Assembly (NCBI GenBank): GCA_003240755.1
Contig: QFNF01000052.1
Coordinates: 1 to 12,168, forward strand
Source of the DNA: Sphingomonas hengshuiensis
GTDB lineage: Bacteria > Pseudomonadota > Alphaproteobacteria > Sphingomonadales > Sphingomonadaceae
DNA length: 12,168 nucleotides
Reading direction: 5' to 3'
Positions 1-6,434 of the stretch are shown here, piece after piece. Under the pieces are notes generated by a model. It did not search any database. It had not been told where the DNA came from and worked only from the letters and a program-made list of their open reading frames with translations. Made by a program: the position numbers and the translations under genes. Within the stretch, counting starts at the first letter, position 1; each line of letters opens with the position of its first letter.

Positions 1-5
1 AGCCC

Positions 6-149
6 ATGGACGACGATACGATCATCGACACCCCGGAAGGACCGAAGCGCTGGGGCGACTGGAAGAAGAAGAACCCGGTGCAAGTGCCGTCCAGGCGTAC
101 CAAGGGGAAGGACCTGCCGAACCGGGTGAAGATCCGGACGGACGAGTGA
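6..149 (+). CDS. short basic protein of unknown function, or C-terminal end of a gene cut by the window edge
   Basis: An ATG at 6 opens a 47-residue frame ending in TGA at 147-149. It begins MDDDTIIDTPEGPKRWGDW and continues into a lysine- and arginine-rich tail (KKK, SRRTKGK, NRVKIRTDE). The frame is also open upstream to the window edge, so this may be the tail of a longer protein. I do not recognise the family. The acidic start, a tryptophan-containing middle and a basic C-terminal half suggest a small soluble, possibly nucleic-acid-binding protein, but that is only inference from composition. Codons are GC-rich at third positions like the neighbouring genes. It converges on the minus-strand operon, with repeat elements in between. 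Confidence 0.4.
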   Translation: MDDDTIIDTPEGPKRWGDWKKKNPVQVPSRRTKGKDLPNRVKIRTDE

Positions 150-197
150 GGGGTTTGGTGCCCCACCGTTCTCGGTTTCTACTTCTCCCCACCTACC

Positions 198-247
198 CCG
201 TTCGGTTCGAGCAGCTTCGAGCTTGTCGAGAAGCGTCTGTCGAGAAC
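198..247 (-). repeat. REP-like element copy 1, inverted relative to copies 2 and 3 and split by a 24-bp insert
   Basis: Bases 198-212 and 237-247 together are the exact reverse complement of the 26-bp element at 268-293. Between them is a 24-bp insert (213-236). The insert and its flank contain gcttcga...gaagc (214-234), which can fold as a small bulged hairpin. Copies 1 and 2 face each other, so a transcript could form a long stem. Confidence 0.8.
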
Positions 248-267
248 GCCCTGTTTGGGGCAGGCGG

Positions 268-293
268 GTTCTCGACAGGCTCGAACCGAACGG
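268..293 (+). repeat. REP-like element copy 2 (26 bp)
   Basis: It starts gttctcgacag and ends gaaccgaacgg. It is identical over 26 bp to the copy at 340-365 and inverted relative to copy 1. It shares the cgaca(a/g)gctc core with the larger repeat inside the gcv operon. Such short GC-rich palindromic repeats are common between convergent genes in sphingomonads. Confidence 0.85.
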
Positions 294-339
294 TGGTGAG
301 GGCGGTTTGCTGCCGATAGCTTTACCCCTGCGGGACCCC

Positions 340-365
340 GTTCTCGACAGGCTCGAACCGAACGG
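340..365 (+). repeat. REP-like element copy 3 (26 bp)
   Basis: A perfect direct repeat of 268-293, 46 bp further on. It lies 20 bp beyond the stop codon of the last gene of the minus-strand operon, so it would sit in that operon's 3' untranslated region. Confidence 0.85.
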
Positions 366-385
366 ATTGCCGGATGCGGTAGCGC

Positions 386-1051
386 CTACCGCCGCCCGGC
401 CAGCCAGATCACATGCCGCGCGCCCTTGGTCCCGCGCGCCCGCACCACCTGTTCGTCCACCGCATAGCCACTATCCCTTAGCCGCCTGGTGAACGCCGCA
501 TCGGCATAGGCGGACCAGATCGCCAGCACCCCGCCCGGCCGCAGCGCCCGCTGCGTCACCTGCAATCCGCGCGCCGAATAGAGCTTGTCGTTCCCGGCAT
601 GGGTCAGGCCATCCGGCCCGTTATCGACGTCGAGCAGGATCGCGTCCCAGCCGCCGTCCTCGATCGCCCATGCGACATCGCCGACCGCGATCTGCACGCG
701 TGCATCGTCCAGACACCCGTCGAAGATATGCGCCAACGGTCCGCGCGCCCATTCGACGATCTTCGGTACCAGTTCGGCGACGACCACCTCGGCATCGGCC
801 GGCAGGATCTTCAATGCGCGGCGCAGGGTGAAGCCCATGCCGAGGCCACCGATCAGCACCCGCGCACCCTTGCGCCCGGCGAGGTGCGCACAGCCAAGAT
901 CGGCCAGCGCCTCTTCCGATGCCGACATGCGGCTGCTCATCAATTCGTTGCGGTCGAGGACGATCATGAAATCGTCGCCCCGCTGGACGAGGCGCAATTC
1001 GACATCGTCGCCGGGCACCTGCGCGGTGTCGATCAGGACACGCGGGATCAC
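386..1051 (-). CDS. spermidine-synthase-like (SpeE-family) methyltransferase-fold protein
   Basis: A 221-residue protein with the Rossmann fold of the spermidine synthase / class I methyltransferase superfamily. Visible motifs are the nucleotide-binding loop [11 protein letters not shown] (67-77), an acidic strand end [10 protein letters not shown] (92-101) that would contact the ribose, GDV (124-126), and LLDVDNGP (139-146), where spermidine synthases carry the catalytic D-x-x-D-P type loop. The start is a GTG at 1051 that overlaps the rnhA stop (GTGA), which implies translational coupling. A longer upstream frame exists but it runs through rnhA. The protein is shorter than true spermidine synthases (about 280-300 residues) and lacks the usual GGGDG loop and N-terminal beta domain, so aminopropyl transfer is doubtful. 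Fold is confident, substrate unknown. It is the last gene of the ispH operon. Confidence 0.85.
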   Translation of the reverse strand: MIPRVLIDTAQVPGDDVELRLVQRGDDFMIVLDRNELMSSRMSASEEALADLGCAHLAGRKGARVLIGGLGMGFTLRRALKILPADAEVVVAELVPKIVEWARGPLAHIFDGCLDDARVQIAVGDVAWAIEDGGWDAILLDVDNGPDGLTHAGNDKLYSARGLQVTQRALRPGGVLAIWSAYADAAFTRRLRDSGYAVDEQVVRARGTKGARHVIWLAGRR

Positions 1052-1500
1052 TGGTTCAACGCCGCGTCGCTGGCCAGCCTGTCGGCGCGCTCGTTGTCGG
1101 GGTGGCCGGCATGGCCCTTCACCCACACCCATTCGATGCGGTGCGGTTTCGCGGCGGCGAGCAACGCCTGCCACAGCTCGGCATTCTTCACCGGCTGGCG
1201 CGCGGCGGTCTTCCACCCGTTCTTCTGCCAGCCCTTGATCCACTTGGTCAGGCCGTCCATCACATAGCGGCTGTCGGTCGACAGGATCACGCGGCATGGC
1301 CGCTTGAGCGCGTTCAGCCCTTCGATCGCGGCCATCAATTCCATGCGGTTGTTGGTCGTTTCGCGCTCGCCGCCCGACAATTCGCGCTCGCGGCCATCGG
1401 CGGCGCGCAGCACCGCGCCCCAGCCGCCCCGGCCCGGATTGCCCTTGCACGCGCCGTCGGTCGCGATTTCGACACGGGGGAGTTCGGCGGCGTCGGTCAT
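1048..1500 (-). CDS. rnhA: ribonuclease HI
   Basis: A 150-residue enzyme that cuts the RNA strand of RNA/DNA hybrids, removing R-loops and primers in the cytoplasm. All four catalytic acids of the family are seen: Asp15 in [11 protein letters not shown], Glu54 in [10 protein letters not shown], Asp76 in LSTDSRYV and Asp140 in NERADRLA. The helper histidine is His130 in [10 protein letters not shown]. The basic handle [12 protein letters not shown] (87-98) that grips the hybrid is present, so this is the classical proteobacterial type. Length matches the family (about 150-155). The ATG at 1500 overlaps the thrB stop as ATGA, and its own TGA overlaps the next GTG. A longer reading frame upstream lies within thrB and is not used. 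Confidence 0.97.
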   Translation of the reverse strand: MTDAAELPRVEIATDGACKGNPGRGGWGAVLRAADGRERELSGGERETTNNRMELMAAIEGLNALKRPCRVILSTDSRYVMDGLTKWIKGWQKNGWKTAARQPVKNAELWQALLAAAKPHRIEWVWVKGHAGHPDNERADRLASDAALNQ

Positions 1501-2450
1501 GCGAAGGCGCCGGGGTTGGCGTCGTACCAGTCGAGCCGGCGCAGATAGGCGAGCGGGTCCTTGCGCGTCACCAGCGCGTCGGCGGGCGTGTTGATCCAGT
1601 CCCATGCGCGGGTCAGCAGGAAGCGCAGGCAGGCCCCCTTCGCCAGCAGCGGCAGCGCGGCGGCCTCGGCAGCGCTCAGCGACGCTTGCGTCGCGTATCC
1701 GGCGAGCAGCGCCTGCCCGATCGCGGGATCCAGCGGTTGCCCCCCGGCATCGAAGCTCCACGCCGAATGGGTGATCGCCACGTCATAGGCGACGATGTCA
1801 GTACAGGCGAAATAGAAGTCGATCAGGCCGGTGACGCGGTCGCCCAGCATCAGGACGTTGTCGGGGAAGAGATCGGCATGGATCGCGCCGGTCGGCAGGT
1901 CGGCGGGCCATGCCGCGACGACCGCATCGAGCTCGGCGCCGACCCGCGTGCGCAGCCCCGGCCGGATCGAATCGAGTTGGGGTGCGCAATCGGCGAACAG
2001 CCTTGGCCAGATCGCGACGCCCATGGAGTTCGGGCGGCTCGGTGTGAAATCGGCAAGGCCGCGATGCAGCGCACCGAGTGCCGCGCCCGCCGCATGCGCC
2101 TGTTCCGCCGTCGGATGGCTGACCGACACGCCCGACAGGAATTCGATCAGGCAGGCGGGACGCCCCTCCAGCGTCTGGATCACCTGTCCCGACCGATCGG
2201 GCAGCGCGCGCGGCACCGGGTTGCCGGTGTCGGCCAGTGCATCGGTCATCGCGAAGAAGAACGGCAGGTCGGCCAGATCGACCCGCTTTTCGTACAGCGT
2301 CAGGATGAACCGCCCGGTGGTGGTGTCGACCAGATAGTTGCTGTTTTCCACGCCCTCGGCGATGCCCTTGGCCGAGATCAGTTCGCCATGGTCGTAGCCC
2401 GACAGGAAGCGTGCCAGCGCCTCTGCCGACACCTGCGTATAGACGGCCAT
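1497..2450 (-). CDS. thrB: homoserine kinase, aminoglycoside-phosphotransferase-fold type (ThrB)
   Basis: A 317-residue cytoplasmic kinase that phosphorylates homoserine for threonine synthesis. It belongs to the APH-like ThrB family of alphaproteobacteria and pseudomonads, not the GHMP-kinase ThrB of E. coli. Seen: N-terminal [20 protein letters not shown] typical of the family, the glycine/asparagine loop [12 protein letters not shown] (30-41), the catalytic loop [10 protein letters not shown] (191-200) with Asp193 and Asn198, and the metal-binding IDFYFACTD (210-218), the counterpart of the DFG motif. The C-terminal [10 protein letters not shown]...[10 protein letters not shown] is also characteristic. 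The ATG at 2450 shares one base with the ispH stop (TAATG), and the stop overlaps rnhA by four bases, so translation is likely coupled through the operon. Confidence 0.96.
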   Translation of the reverse strand: MAVYTQVSAEALARFLSGYDHGELISAKGIAEGVENSNYLVDTTTGRFILTLYEKRVDLADLPFFFAMTDALADTGNPVPRALPDRSGQVIQTLEGRPACLIEFLSGVSVSHPTAEQAHAAGAALGALHRGLADFTPSRPNSMGVAIWPRLFADCAPQLDSIRPGLRTRVGAELDAVVAAWPADLPTGAIHADLFPDNVLMLGDRVTGLIDFYFACTDIVAYDVAITHSAWSFDAGGQPLDPAIGQALLAGYATQASLSAAEAAALPLLAKGACLRFLLTRAWDWINTPADALVTRKDPLAYLRRLDWYDANPGAFA

Positions 2451-3403
2451 TACGCGGCTTCGAGGCCGCGCGGCAGTTTGAAGGCGATGGTTTCGCGCGT
2501 CATCTCGACCTCGCGCTCGGTCACGTCGAAGCGGGTGGCGATCCGGTCGACCAGTTCGCGCACGAGGATTTCGGGGGCGGAGGCGCCGGCGGTGATGCCG
2601 AGCGTGCCGACACCCGCCAGCCACGCGAAATCGAGGTCGGTGGCGCGCTGGATCAGCTTGGCCGAGGTCCCTTCGCGTTCGGCGACCTCGACCAGCCGGA
2701 CCGAGTTCGACGAATTGGGCGCACCGATCACCAGCACCATGTCACAGCTCTGCGCGATCGCCTTCACCGCATTCTGCCGGTTGGATGTCGCATAGCAGAT
2801 ATCATCGGCCTTGGGCGCGACGATGGTGGGGAAGCGGGCGATCGTCGCGTCGACGATGGCACGGGTGTCGTCGACCGACAGCGTCGTCTGCGTCAGGAAG
2901 GCGAGGTTGTCGGGATCGGCGGGGTTCAGTTTCGCGACGTCCTCGACGGTTTCGATCAGCGTCATCTGGCCGGCGGGCACCTGTCCGAAGGTGCCGATGA
3001 CCTCCGGATGGCCGGCATGGCCGACGAACAGGATATGGCGGCCCGACGCGACCAGCCGTTCGGCCTGGCGATGGACCTTCGACACCAGCGGGCAGGTCGC
3101 GTCGAGATAGTCGAGGCCACGGTCCCTCGCCGCCGCGGGCACCGACTTGGGCACGCCATGCGCGGAGAACACGACCGGCACGCCGTCGGGCACTTGGTCC
3201 AGTTCCTCGACGAAGATCGCGCCCTTCGCCCGCAGCGAATCGACCACGAACTTGTTATGGACGATCTCGTGCCGGACATAGACCGGGGCGCCGTGCTTCT
3301 GGATCGCCAGCTCCACGATCTGGATGGCGCGATCGACCCCGGCGCAGAAGCCGCGCGGGGCCGCGATCAGCAGTTCGATGGCGGGGCGTTGGGTGTCGGT
3401 CAT
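2450..3403 (-). CDS. ispH: 4-hydroxy-3-methylbut-2-enyl diphosphate reductase (IspH/LytB)
   Basis: A 317-residue iron-sulfur enzyme for the last step of the MEP isoprenoid pathway, reducing HMBPP to IPP and DMAPP. The three cysteines that hold the [4Fe-4S] cluster are Cys20 in APRGFCAGV, Cys104 in LDATCPLV and Cys203 in [11 protein letters not shown]. Substrate-binding parts are also seen: VRHEIVHN (43-50), [10 protein letters not shown] (79-88), VGHAGHPEV (127-135), [11 protein letters not shown] (170-180) and GAPNSSNS (227-234). Start chosen at ATG 3403 because [22 protein letters not shown] matches the usual short leader before the first cysteine. A longer frame to 3529 would translate the 34-bp palindrome and is rejected. 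It is the first gene of the minus-strand operon. Confidence 0.97.
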   Translation of the reverse strand: MTDTQRPAIELLIAAPRGFCAGVDRAIQIVELAIQKHGAPVYVRHEIVHNKFVVDSLRAKGAIFVEELDQVPDGVPVVFSAHGVPKSVPAAARDRGLDYLDATCPLVSKVHRQAERLVASGRHILFVGHAGHPEVIGTFGQVPAGQMTLIETVEDVAKLNPADPDNLAFLTQTTLSVDDTRAIVDATIARFPTIVAPKADDICYATSNRQNAVKAIAQSCDMVLVIGAPNSSNSVRLVEVAEREGTSAKLIQRATDLDFAWLAGVGTLGITAGASAPEILVRELVDRIATRFDVTEREVEMTRETIAFKLPRGLEAA

Positions 3404-3411
3404 GGCCAATG

Positions 3412-3440
3412 CGCTTACAGCCTGTTTGGAAGCACGCCAA
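3412..3440 (-). promoter_or_regulatory. candidate promoter of the ispH-thrB-rnhA operon
   Basis: On the minus strand TTGGCGT (-35 side, ending at 3440) is followed after 12 bases by GCTGTAAG (3421-3414). This resembles the alphaproteobacterial housekeeping consensus TTGACGS-N(10-14)-GCTANAWC. The predicted transcript would start only a few bases before the ispH ATG, with little or no Shine-Dalgarno. Judged by eye only. Confidence 0.4.
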
Positions 3441-3450
3441 GCCGTGCCCT

Positions 3451-3532
3451 GCGGTGCCGGCCCGCTCCCCCGCCCCACCACCCACAGCGTATCCTGATTG
3501 GGTGGTGGGGCGGGGGAGCGGGCCGGCACCGC
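3451..3532. repeat. perfect 34-bp inverted repeat with 14-bp loop
   Basis: The arm 3451-3484 and the arm 3499-3532 are exact reverse complements over 34 bp; the loop is 3485-3498. The left arm is C-rich (cccgctcccccgccccacca) and the right arm G-rich. It sits between the divergent starts of ispH and the lipoprotein gene, outside both candidate promoters, so it is more likely a DNA-level element (cruciform, repeat insertion or binding site) than a transcription terminator. Confidence 0.95.
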
Positions 3533-3556
3533 CTACCTCGAAAGCGACTCGATTGC

Positions 3557-3585
3557 TTGCACGCGCGAAGGCCGGTTCCTATGAA
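3557..3585 (+). promoter_or_regulatory. candidate promoter of the lipoprotein gene
   Basis: TTGCAC (3557-3562), then 17 bases, then TATGAA (3580-3585). Read against the alphaproteobacterial consensus this is TTGCACG-N14-CCTATGAA. It lies 25 bp beyond the palindrome and about 60 bp before the chosen start. Moderate match, by eye. Confidence 0.35.
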
Positions 3586-3641
3586 GCGTGGCTATCAGGA
3601 GGCGCGGCATCGCCGCACCCGTGCATAAGGTACAGATTTCC

Positions 3642-4292
3642 GTGACCCTCCGTAAAACCGCCGCCATCGCCACCCTCGTCCTTGCGGCTCTGTCGGGGTG
3701 CAAGCGCACCGGCGAGCTGGACGTGACCCAGGGCGTGGGCATTTCGGCGGTACGGTCGGCCTGTCCGATCGCGGGCGTGCCGGCCGGTACCGGCGACATC
3801 ACCCTGTTCGACCCGCCCGCCAGCCGCGATGCGAAGGCGATCGACGTCGTCGCGACGCTGACCAACGTGCGCGCGAACTGTGTCGAGGGAACGGATACGA
3901 TCAACAGCACGCTGACCTTCGACGTACAGGCGCGGCGCACGCGCACCGATGCCGCGCGGACGGTGACGCTGCCCTATTTCGTGTCGGTCGTGCGCGGGGG
4001 GACGCAGGTCGTGTCGAAGCGGCTGGGCCAGATCACGCTGAACTTCGCCGCGGGCGAGGCACGCGCGTCGGCGCAGGGGCAGGGCACCGCGATCGTCGAC
4101 CGCGCTGCCGCCACGCTGCCGCAGGAAACCCGCAACCAGATCAACCGCCGCCGCAAGCCCGGGGATCAGGATGCGGCGATCGATCCGTTGTCCGATCCGG
4201 CGGTCCGTCAGGCGGTGCTGTCGGCGACGTTCGAGGCGCTGGTCGGCTTCCAACTGACCGACGAGCAGCTCAAATACAACGTCACGCGGTAA
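3642..4292 (+). CDS. predicted outer-membrane-linked lipoprotein of unknown function
   Basis: From the GTG at 3642 the protein has 216 residues. It opens with a short basic n-region (MTLRK), a hydrophobic stretch TAAIATLVLAALSG and Cys20, a plausible lipobox (ALSGC), so signal peptidase II cleavage and lipid anchoring are likely. The following KRTG has no Asp at +2, which favours outer-membrane sorting by the E. coli rule. The mature part is soluble: ITLFDPPASRDAKAIDVVATLTNVR, TFDVQARRTR and LPYFVSVVRG look like beta strands, then a charged linker with RNQINRRRKPGDQDA and a C-terminal helix FEALVGFQLTDEQLKYNVTR. I recognise this as a conserved hypothetical of sphingomonads but know no function. 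GTGs at 3588 and 3621 are alternative starts; AAGG at 3627-3630 favours 3642. It is divergent from ispH. Confidence 0.8.
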   Translation: MTLRKTAAIATLVLAALSGCKRTGELDVTQGVGISAVRSACPIAGVPAGTGDITLFDPPASRDAKAIDVVATLTNVRANCVEGTDTINSTLTFDVQARRTRTDAARTVTLPYFVSVVRGGTQVVSKRLGQITLNFAAGEARASAQGQGTAIVDRAAATLPQETRNQINRRRKPGDQDAAIDPLSDPAVRQAVLSATFEALVGFQLTDEQLKYNVTR

Positions 4293-4303
4293 CGGCCGGG
4301 CGG

Positions 4304-4332
4304 GGCGGGTAGTCCGCATCGTCCTTCCCGCC
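4304..4332 (+). terminator. weak candidate terminator hairpin after the lipoprotein gene
   Basis: GGCGGG (4304-4309) can pair with CCCGCC (4327-4332), 12 bp after the stop. There is no T-run after it, so intrinsic termination is uncertain. The stretch 4333-4428 before the riboswitch holds TTGACT (4364-4369) as a possible -35 of the gcv promoter, but I see no convincing -10 at proper spacing. Confidence 0.25.
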
Positions 4333-4428
4333 AACGCGGTCCACCCCGGCACCGCTTTCCCGATTGACTAATCCCGGCCTCCGAGCCAGAGCCTGATGGA
4401 TCGAAGGCTTGCAGCCGACGCCATGCGC

Positions 4429-4608
4429 GGGAGAGTGCGGAGCGATCCGCCGCCGAAGGAGCAACCGCCCCGGAATCTCTCAGGCAACAGGGACCGCGCG
4501 GTGGCACAAGATACTCTGGAAAGCGTCGCGGCCGGACCGGTCGGACCACCGAAGGGGTAAGCAGGGTTCGCCCTCGCGAAAGCTCTCAGGTTCCGTGACA
4601 GAGGGGGC
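4429..4608 (+). promoter_or_regulatory. tandem (two-aptamer) glycine riboswitch of the gcv operon
   Basis: Two consecutive glycine aptamers are visible. Aptamer 1 (about 4429-4524): GGGAGAGT at the P1 5' side, the core cgccgaaggagcaa (4451-4464), ctctcagg (4477-4484), gggaccg and the closing actctgga (4513-4520), where AGAGT pairs with ACTCT. Aptamer 2 (about 4525-4608): caccgaaggggtaa (4547-4560), a small AGGG-TTCG-CCCT hairpin (4563-4574), ctctcagg (4583-4590) and the closing acagaggggg. These are the hallmark conserved strings of the gcvT-type glycine riboswitch family, and the downstream gene is gcvT, as expected. In this family glycine binding usually turns expression on, so glycine is degraded only when plentiful. 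Confidence 0.95.
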
Positions 4609-4637
4609 GATGGTCGTGCGGCGGCAACGGTGCCCGT

Positions 4638-4670
4638 GCGTCCGTCGTTTGACCCATGCACGAAGGACGC
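4638..4670 (+). promoter_or_regulatory. candidate riboswitch expression platform: hairpin covering the gcvT Shine-Dalgarno
   Basis: GCGTCC (4638-4643) can pair with GGACGC (4665-4670), with an extra TCG/CGA (4645-4647 with 4661-4663) inside. The right arm contains most of AAGGA (4663-4667), the best ribosome binding site for gcvT, 8 bases before its ATG. Pairing would block translation start. This suggests translational control, with no T-tract terminator seen. Not energy-tested. Confidence 0.45.
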
Positions 4671-4675
4671 GGCCC

Positions 4676-5863
4676 ATGAGCGACATTGCCCCCGAACCCG
4701 CCCACGAATTGCGCGCCGACGGCACCGATCCGGTCGAGGAACTGCCGCCGCAGGTCCTGCCGCTCGATGCATGGCACCGCGCGCACGGGGGGCGGATGGT
4801 CCCTTTCGCGGGCTATACGATGCCGGTCCAGTATGAAGGCATCATGGCCGAGCATCTGTGGACGCGCGACAGCGCGGGGTTGTTCGACGTCAGCCATATG
4901 GGCCAGTTGCTGATCCATGGGGCGCAGGCGACGGCGGCGCTGGAGGCGCTGCTGCCGGGCGACCTTCGCATCCTGAAGCCGTCGAAGATGCGCTATTCGC
5001 TGCTGCTCGACGAACGGGGCGGCATCCTCGACGACCTGATGGTCACGCGGCTGGGCAGCGAACAGCCGTTCGGCGAGGTCGAGGGCGACGACGCCTTCTA
5101 CATGGTCGTCAACGGCGCCACCAAATATGACGATATCGGCCATCTGCGCGAACATCTTGCCGACGAGATCACGCTCAATCACCTCGACGATCGCGCGCTG
5201 CTGGCGTTGCAGGGGCCGAAGGCGGTCGATGCGCTCGATCGCATCCTGCCCGGCGTCGCCGCGCTGACCTTCATGACGGCAGGGGCGTTCGACTGGCAGG
5301 GCCATGCCCTGTGGGTGAGCCGGTCGGGCTATACCGGCGAGGACGGGTTCGAGATTTCGCTGCCCGAGGATGCCGCCACCGCCTTTGCCGACGCGATCTG
5401 TGCCGAACCGGAGGTGAAGCCGATCGGCCTGGGCGCGCGCGACTCGCTTCGCCTCGAAGCCGGCCTGCCGCTATACGGCCATGACCTCGGCCCCGACACC
5501 ACGCCGGTCGCCGCCGATCTGGGCTTCGCACTGTCGAAGCGTCGCCGCGAGGAAGGGGGATTTCCCGGGGCCGGGCAAATCCTCGCCGAACGTGCCGCCG
5601 GCCCGCAGTTGAAGCGCATCGGCGTGATCGTCGAGGGGCGCCAGCCGGTGCGCGAGGGGGCCGAAGTGGTCGATGCGGACGGTAACGTCGTCGGCCACGT
5701 CACCTCGGGCGGGTTCGCTCCCAGCGTTCAGGCGCCGATCGCCATGGTCTATTGCCCGCCGGCGCTGGCGGAAAGCGGGGCGATCACCCTGCGCCAGCGC
5801 GGCAAGCTGCATCCGGCGCGCGTCGTGCCGATGCCGTTCGTCCCCCATCGTTACGTCCGTTAA
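4676..5863 (+). CDS. gcvT: glycine cleavage system T protein (aminomethyltransferase)
   Basis: A 395-residue enzyme that takes the aminomethyl group from lipoylated H protein and passes the methylene to tetrahydrofolate, releasing ammonia. Motifs: LPLDAWHRAHGGRMVPFAGYTMPVQY... region (29-53), LFDVSHMGQ (69-77), YSLLLDERGGILDDLMVTR (107-125) with the catalytic aspartate in GGILDD, the GYTGEDGFEISLP segment (218-230), LGARDSLRLEAGLPLYGHD (252-270) and the C-terminal barrel GHVTSGGFAPS (340-350). Both T-protein domains are complete. The ATG at 4676 is chosen for its AAGGA at 8 bases and its position after the riboswitch. The first ~27 residues (MSDIAPEPAHELRADGTDPV...) form an acidic extension that is longer and more variable than usual. 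First gene of the gcv operon; 14 bases separate it from gcvH. Confidence 0.97.
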   Translation: MSDIAPEPAHELRADGTDPVEELPPQVLPLDAWHRAHGGRMVPFAGYTMPVQYEGIMAEHLWTRDSAGLFDVSHMGQLLIHGAQATAALEALLPGDLRILKPSKMRYSLLLDERGGILDDLMVTRLGSEQPFGEVEGDDAFYMVVNGATKYDDIGHLREHLADEITLNHLDDRALLALQGPKAVDALDRILPGVAALTFMTAGAFDWQGHALWVSRSGYTGEDGFEISLPEDAATAFADAICAEPEVKPIGLGARDSLRLEAGLPLYGHDLGPDTTPVAADLGFALSKRRREEGGFPGAGQILAERAAGPQLKRIGVIVEGRQPVREGAEVVDADGNVVGHVTSGGFAPSVQAPIAMVYCPPALAESGAITLRQRGKLHPARVVPMPFVPHRYVR

Positions 5864-5877
5864 GAGGGAGCACCCCG

Positions 5878-6249
5878 ATGAGCCGTTTTTTCACGCAGGA
5901 ACATGAGTGGATCGAAGTCGACGGTGAAGTCGCCACCATCGGCATTACCGAATATGCTGCCGGACAGCTTGGCGACATCGTGTTCGTCGACGTGCCCGCC
6001 GATGGCCGCGAACTGACCAAGGGCGACGATGCCGCCGTGGTCGAATCGGTAAAGGCCGCCTCCGACGTCTATACCCCGGCATCGGGCACGGTGATCGAGG
6101 GCAATGCCGCGCTGACCGACAACCCGGCGCTGGTCAACGAGGATCCCGAAGGCGATGGCTGGTTCTTCAAGCTGAGCTTACGCGACGACAGCGAGCTGGG
6201 CGAGCTGATGGATGAAGAGAAATACGCCGCCTATATCGCGCGGCTGTAA
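5878..6249 (+). CDS. gcvH: glycine cleavage system H protein (lipoyl carrier)
   Basis: A 123-residue shuttle protein whose lipoyl arm carries the aminomethyl group between P, T and L proteins. The lipoyl lysine is Lys59 in VVESVKAASDVYTP. Family features are complete: FTQEHEWIEVDG (5-16) at the N-terminus, IGITEYAAGQLGDIVFVDVP (21-40), PASGTVIEGN (67-76), LVNEDPEGDGWFFKLS (85-100) and the C-terminal LMDEEKYAAYI. Length is slightly under the usual 125-130. A strong GAGGGAG (5864-5870) stands 7 bases before the ATG and directly after the gcvT stop, consistent with the need for many H proteins per complex. It is followed by the long inverted repeat rather than directly by gcvPA. Confidence 0.97.
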   Translation: MSRFFTQEHEWIEVDGEVATIGITEYAAGQLGDIVFVDVPADGRELTKGDDAAVVESVKAASDVYTPASGTVIEGNAALTDNPALVNEDPEGDGWFFKLSLRDDSELGELMDEEKYAAYIARL

Positions 6250-6263
6250 GGATTAGCCCCCTC

Positions 6264-6379
6264 CCGTTTGTGCTGAGTAGGGGCTGAGCGAAGTCGAAGA
6301 CCCGTATCGAAGCACGTTGTCGCAAGCGGTCCTTCGATACGCCCTTTCGACAAGCTCAATGGCTACTCAGGACGAACGG
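6264..6379. repeat. long imperfect inverted repeat (sphingomonad REP/BIME type) inside the gcv operon
   Basis: The left arm 6264-6312 (ccgtttgtgctgagtag ... gtatcgaag) and the right arm 6332-6379 (cttcgatac ... ctactcaggacgaacgg) are imperfect reverse complements about 48 bp long with a 19-bp loop. The right arm carries ttcgacaagctca, related to the core of the elements at 198-365. Elements of this look are scattered through sphingomonad genomes. Here it separates gcvH from gcvPA and would form a strong stem in the operon mRNA. Confidence 0.85.
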
Positions 6380-6434
6380 GGGGTGGCAGTTGGCATTTCC
6401 GGTTCGCCGCCCCGGCGGACCAACAAGGACCATC

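Noticed and set aside
6..149. Possible relation of the first ORF to the SDHAF4/DUF1674 family because of the GPKRWGDWK string
   Set aside because: The family motif ends close to the C-terminus as (Y)GDWxxxGxxxDF, whereas this protein continues with a different basic tail. One short similar string is not enough.
198..365. CRISPR-like reading of the repeat cluster
   Set aside because: Only three copies, mixed orientation, uneven spacing and a clearly palindromic REP-type core, with no cas genes nearby.
3404..3529. N-terminal extension of IspH by 42 residues
   Set aside because: It would translate through part of the 34-bp palindrome and the candidate promoter, and it has no counterpart in the IspH family.
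386..3529. Long plus-strand open frames opposite the ispH-thrB-rnhA operon (for example 2411-3628 and 1686-2795)
   Set aside because: These are antisense shadows typical of high-GC DNA: low-complexity, arginine- and histidine-rich translations with no family resemblance, opposite well-identified genes.
3581..3628. 15-residue mini-ORF (MKRGYQEARHRRTRA) before the lipoprotein gene, a possible leader peptide
   Set aside because: No clear ribosome site, overlaps the candidate -10, and no attenuator structure follows. Chance ORFs of this size are common at this GC content.
4610..4675. In-frame ATG at 4610 that would lengthen GcvT by 22 residues
   Set aside because: It is only two bases after the G-rich end of aptamer 2, so no usable ribosome site spacing, and the added residues (MVVRRQRCPCVRRL...) are basic and unlike T proteins. 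ATG 4676 has AAGGA at 8 bases.
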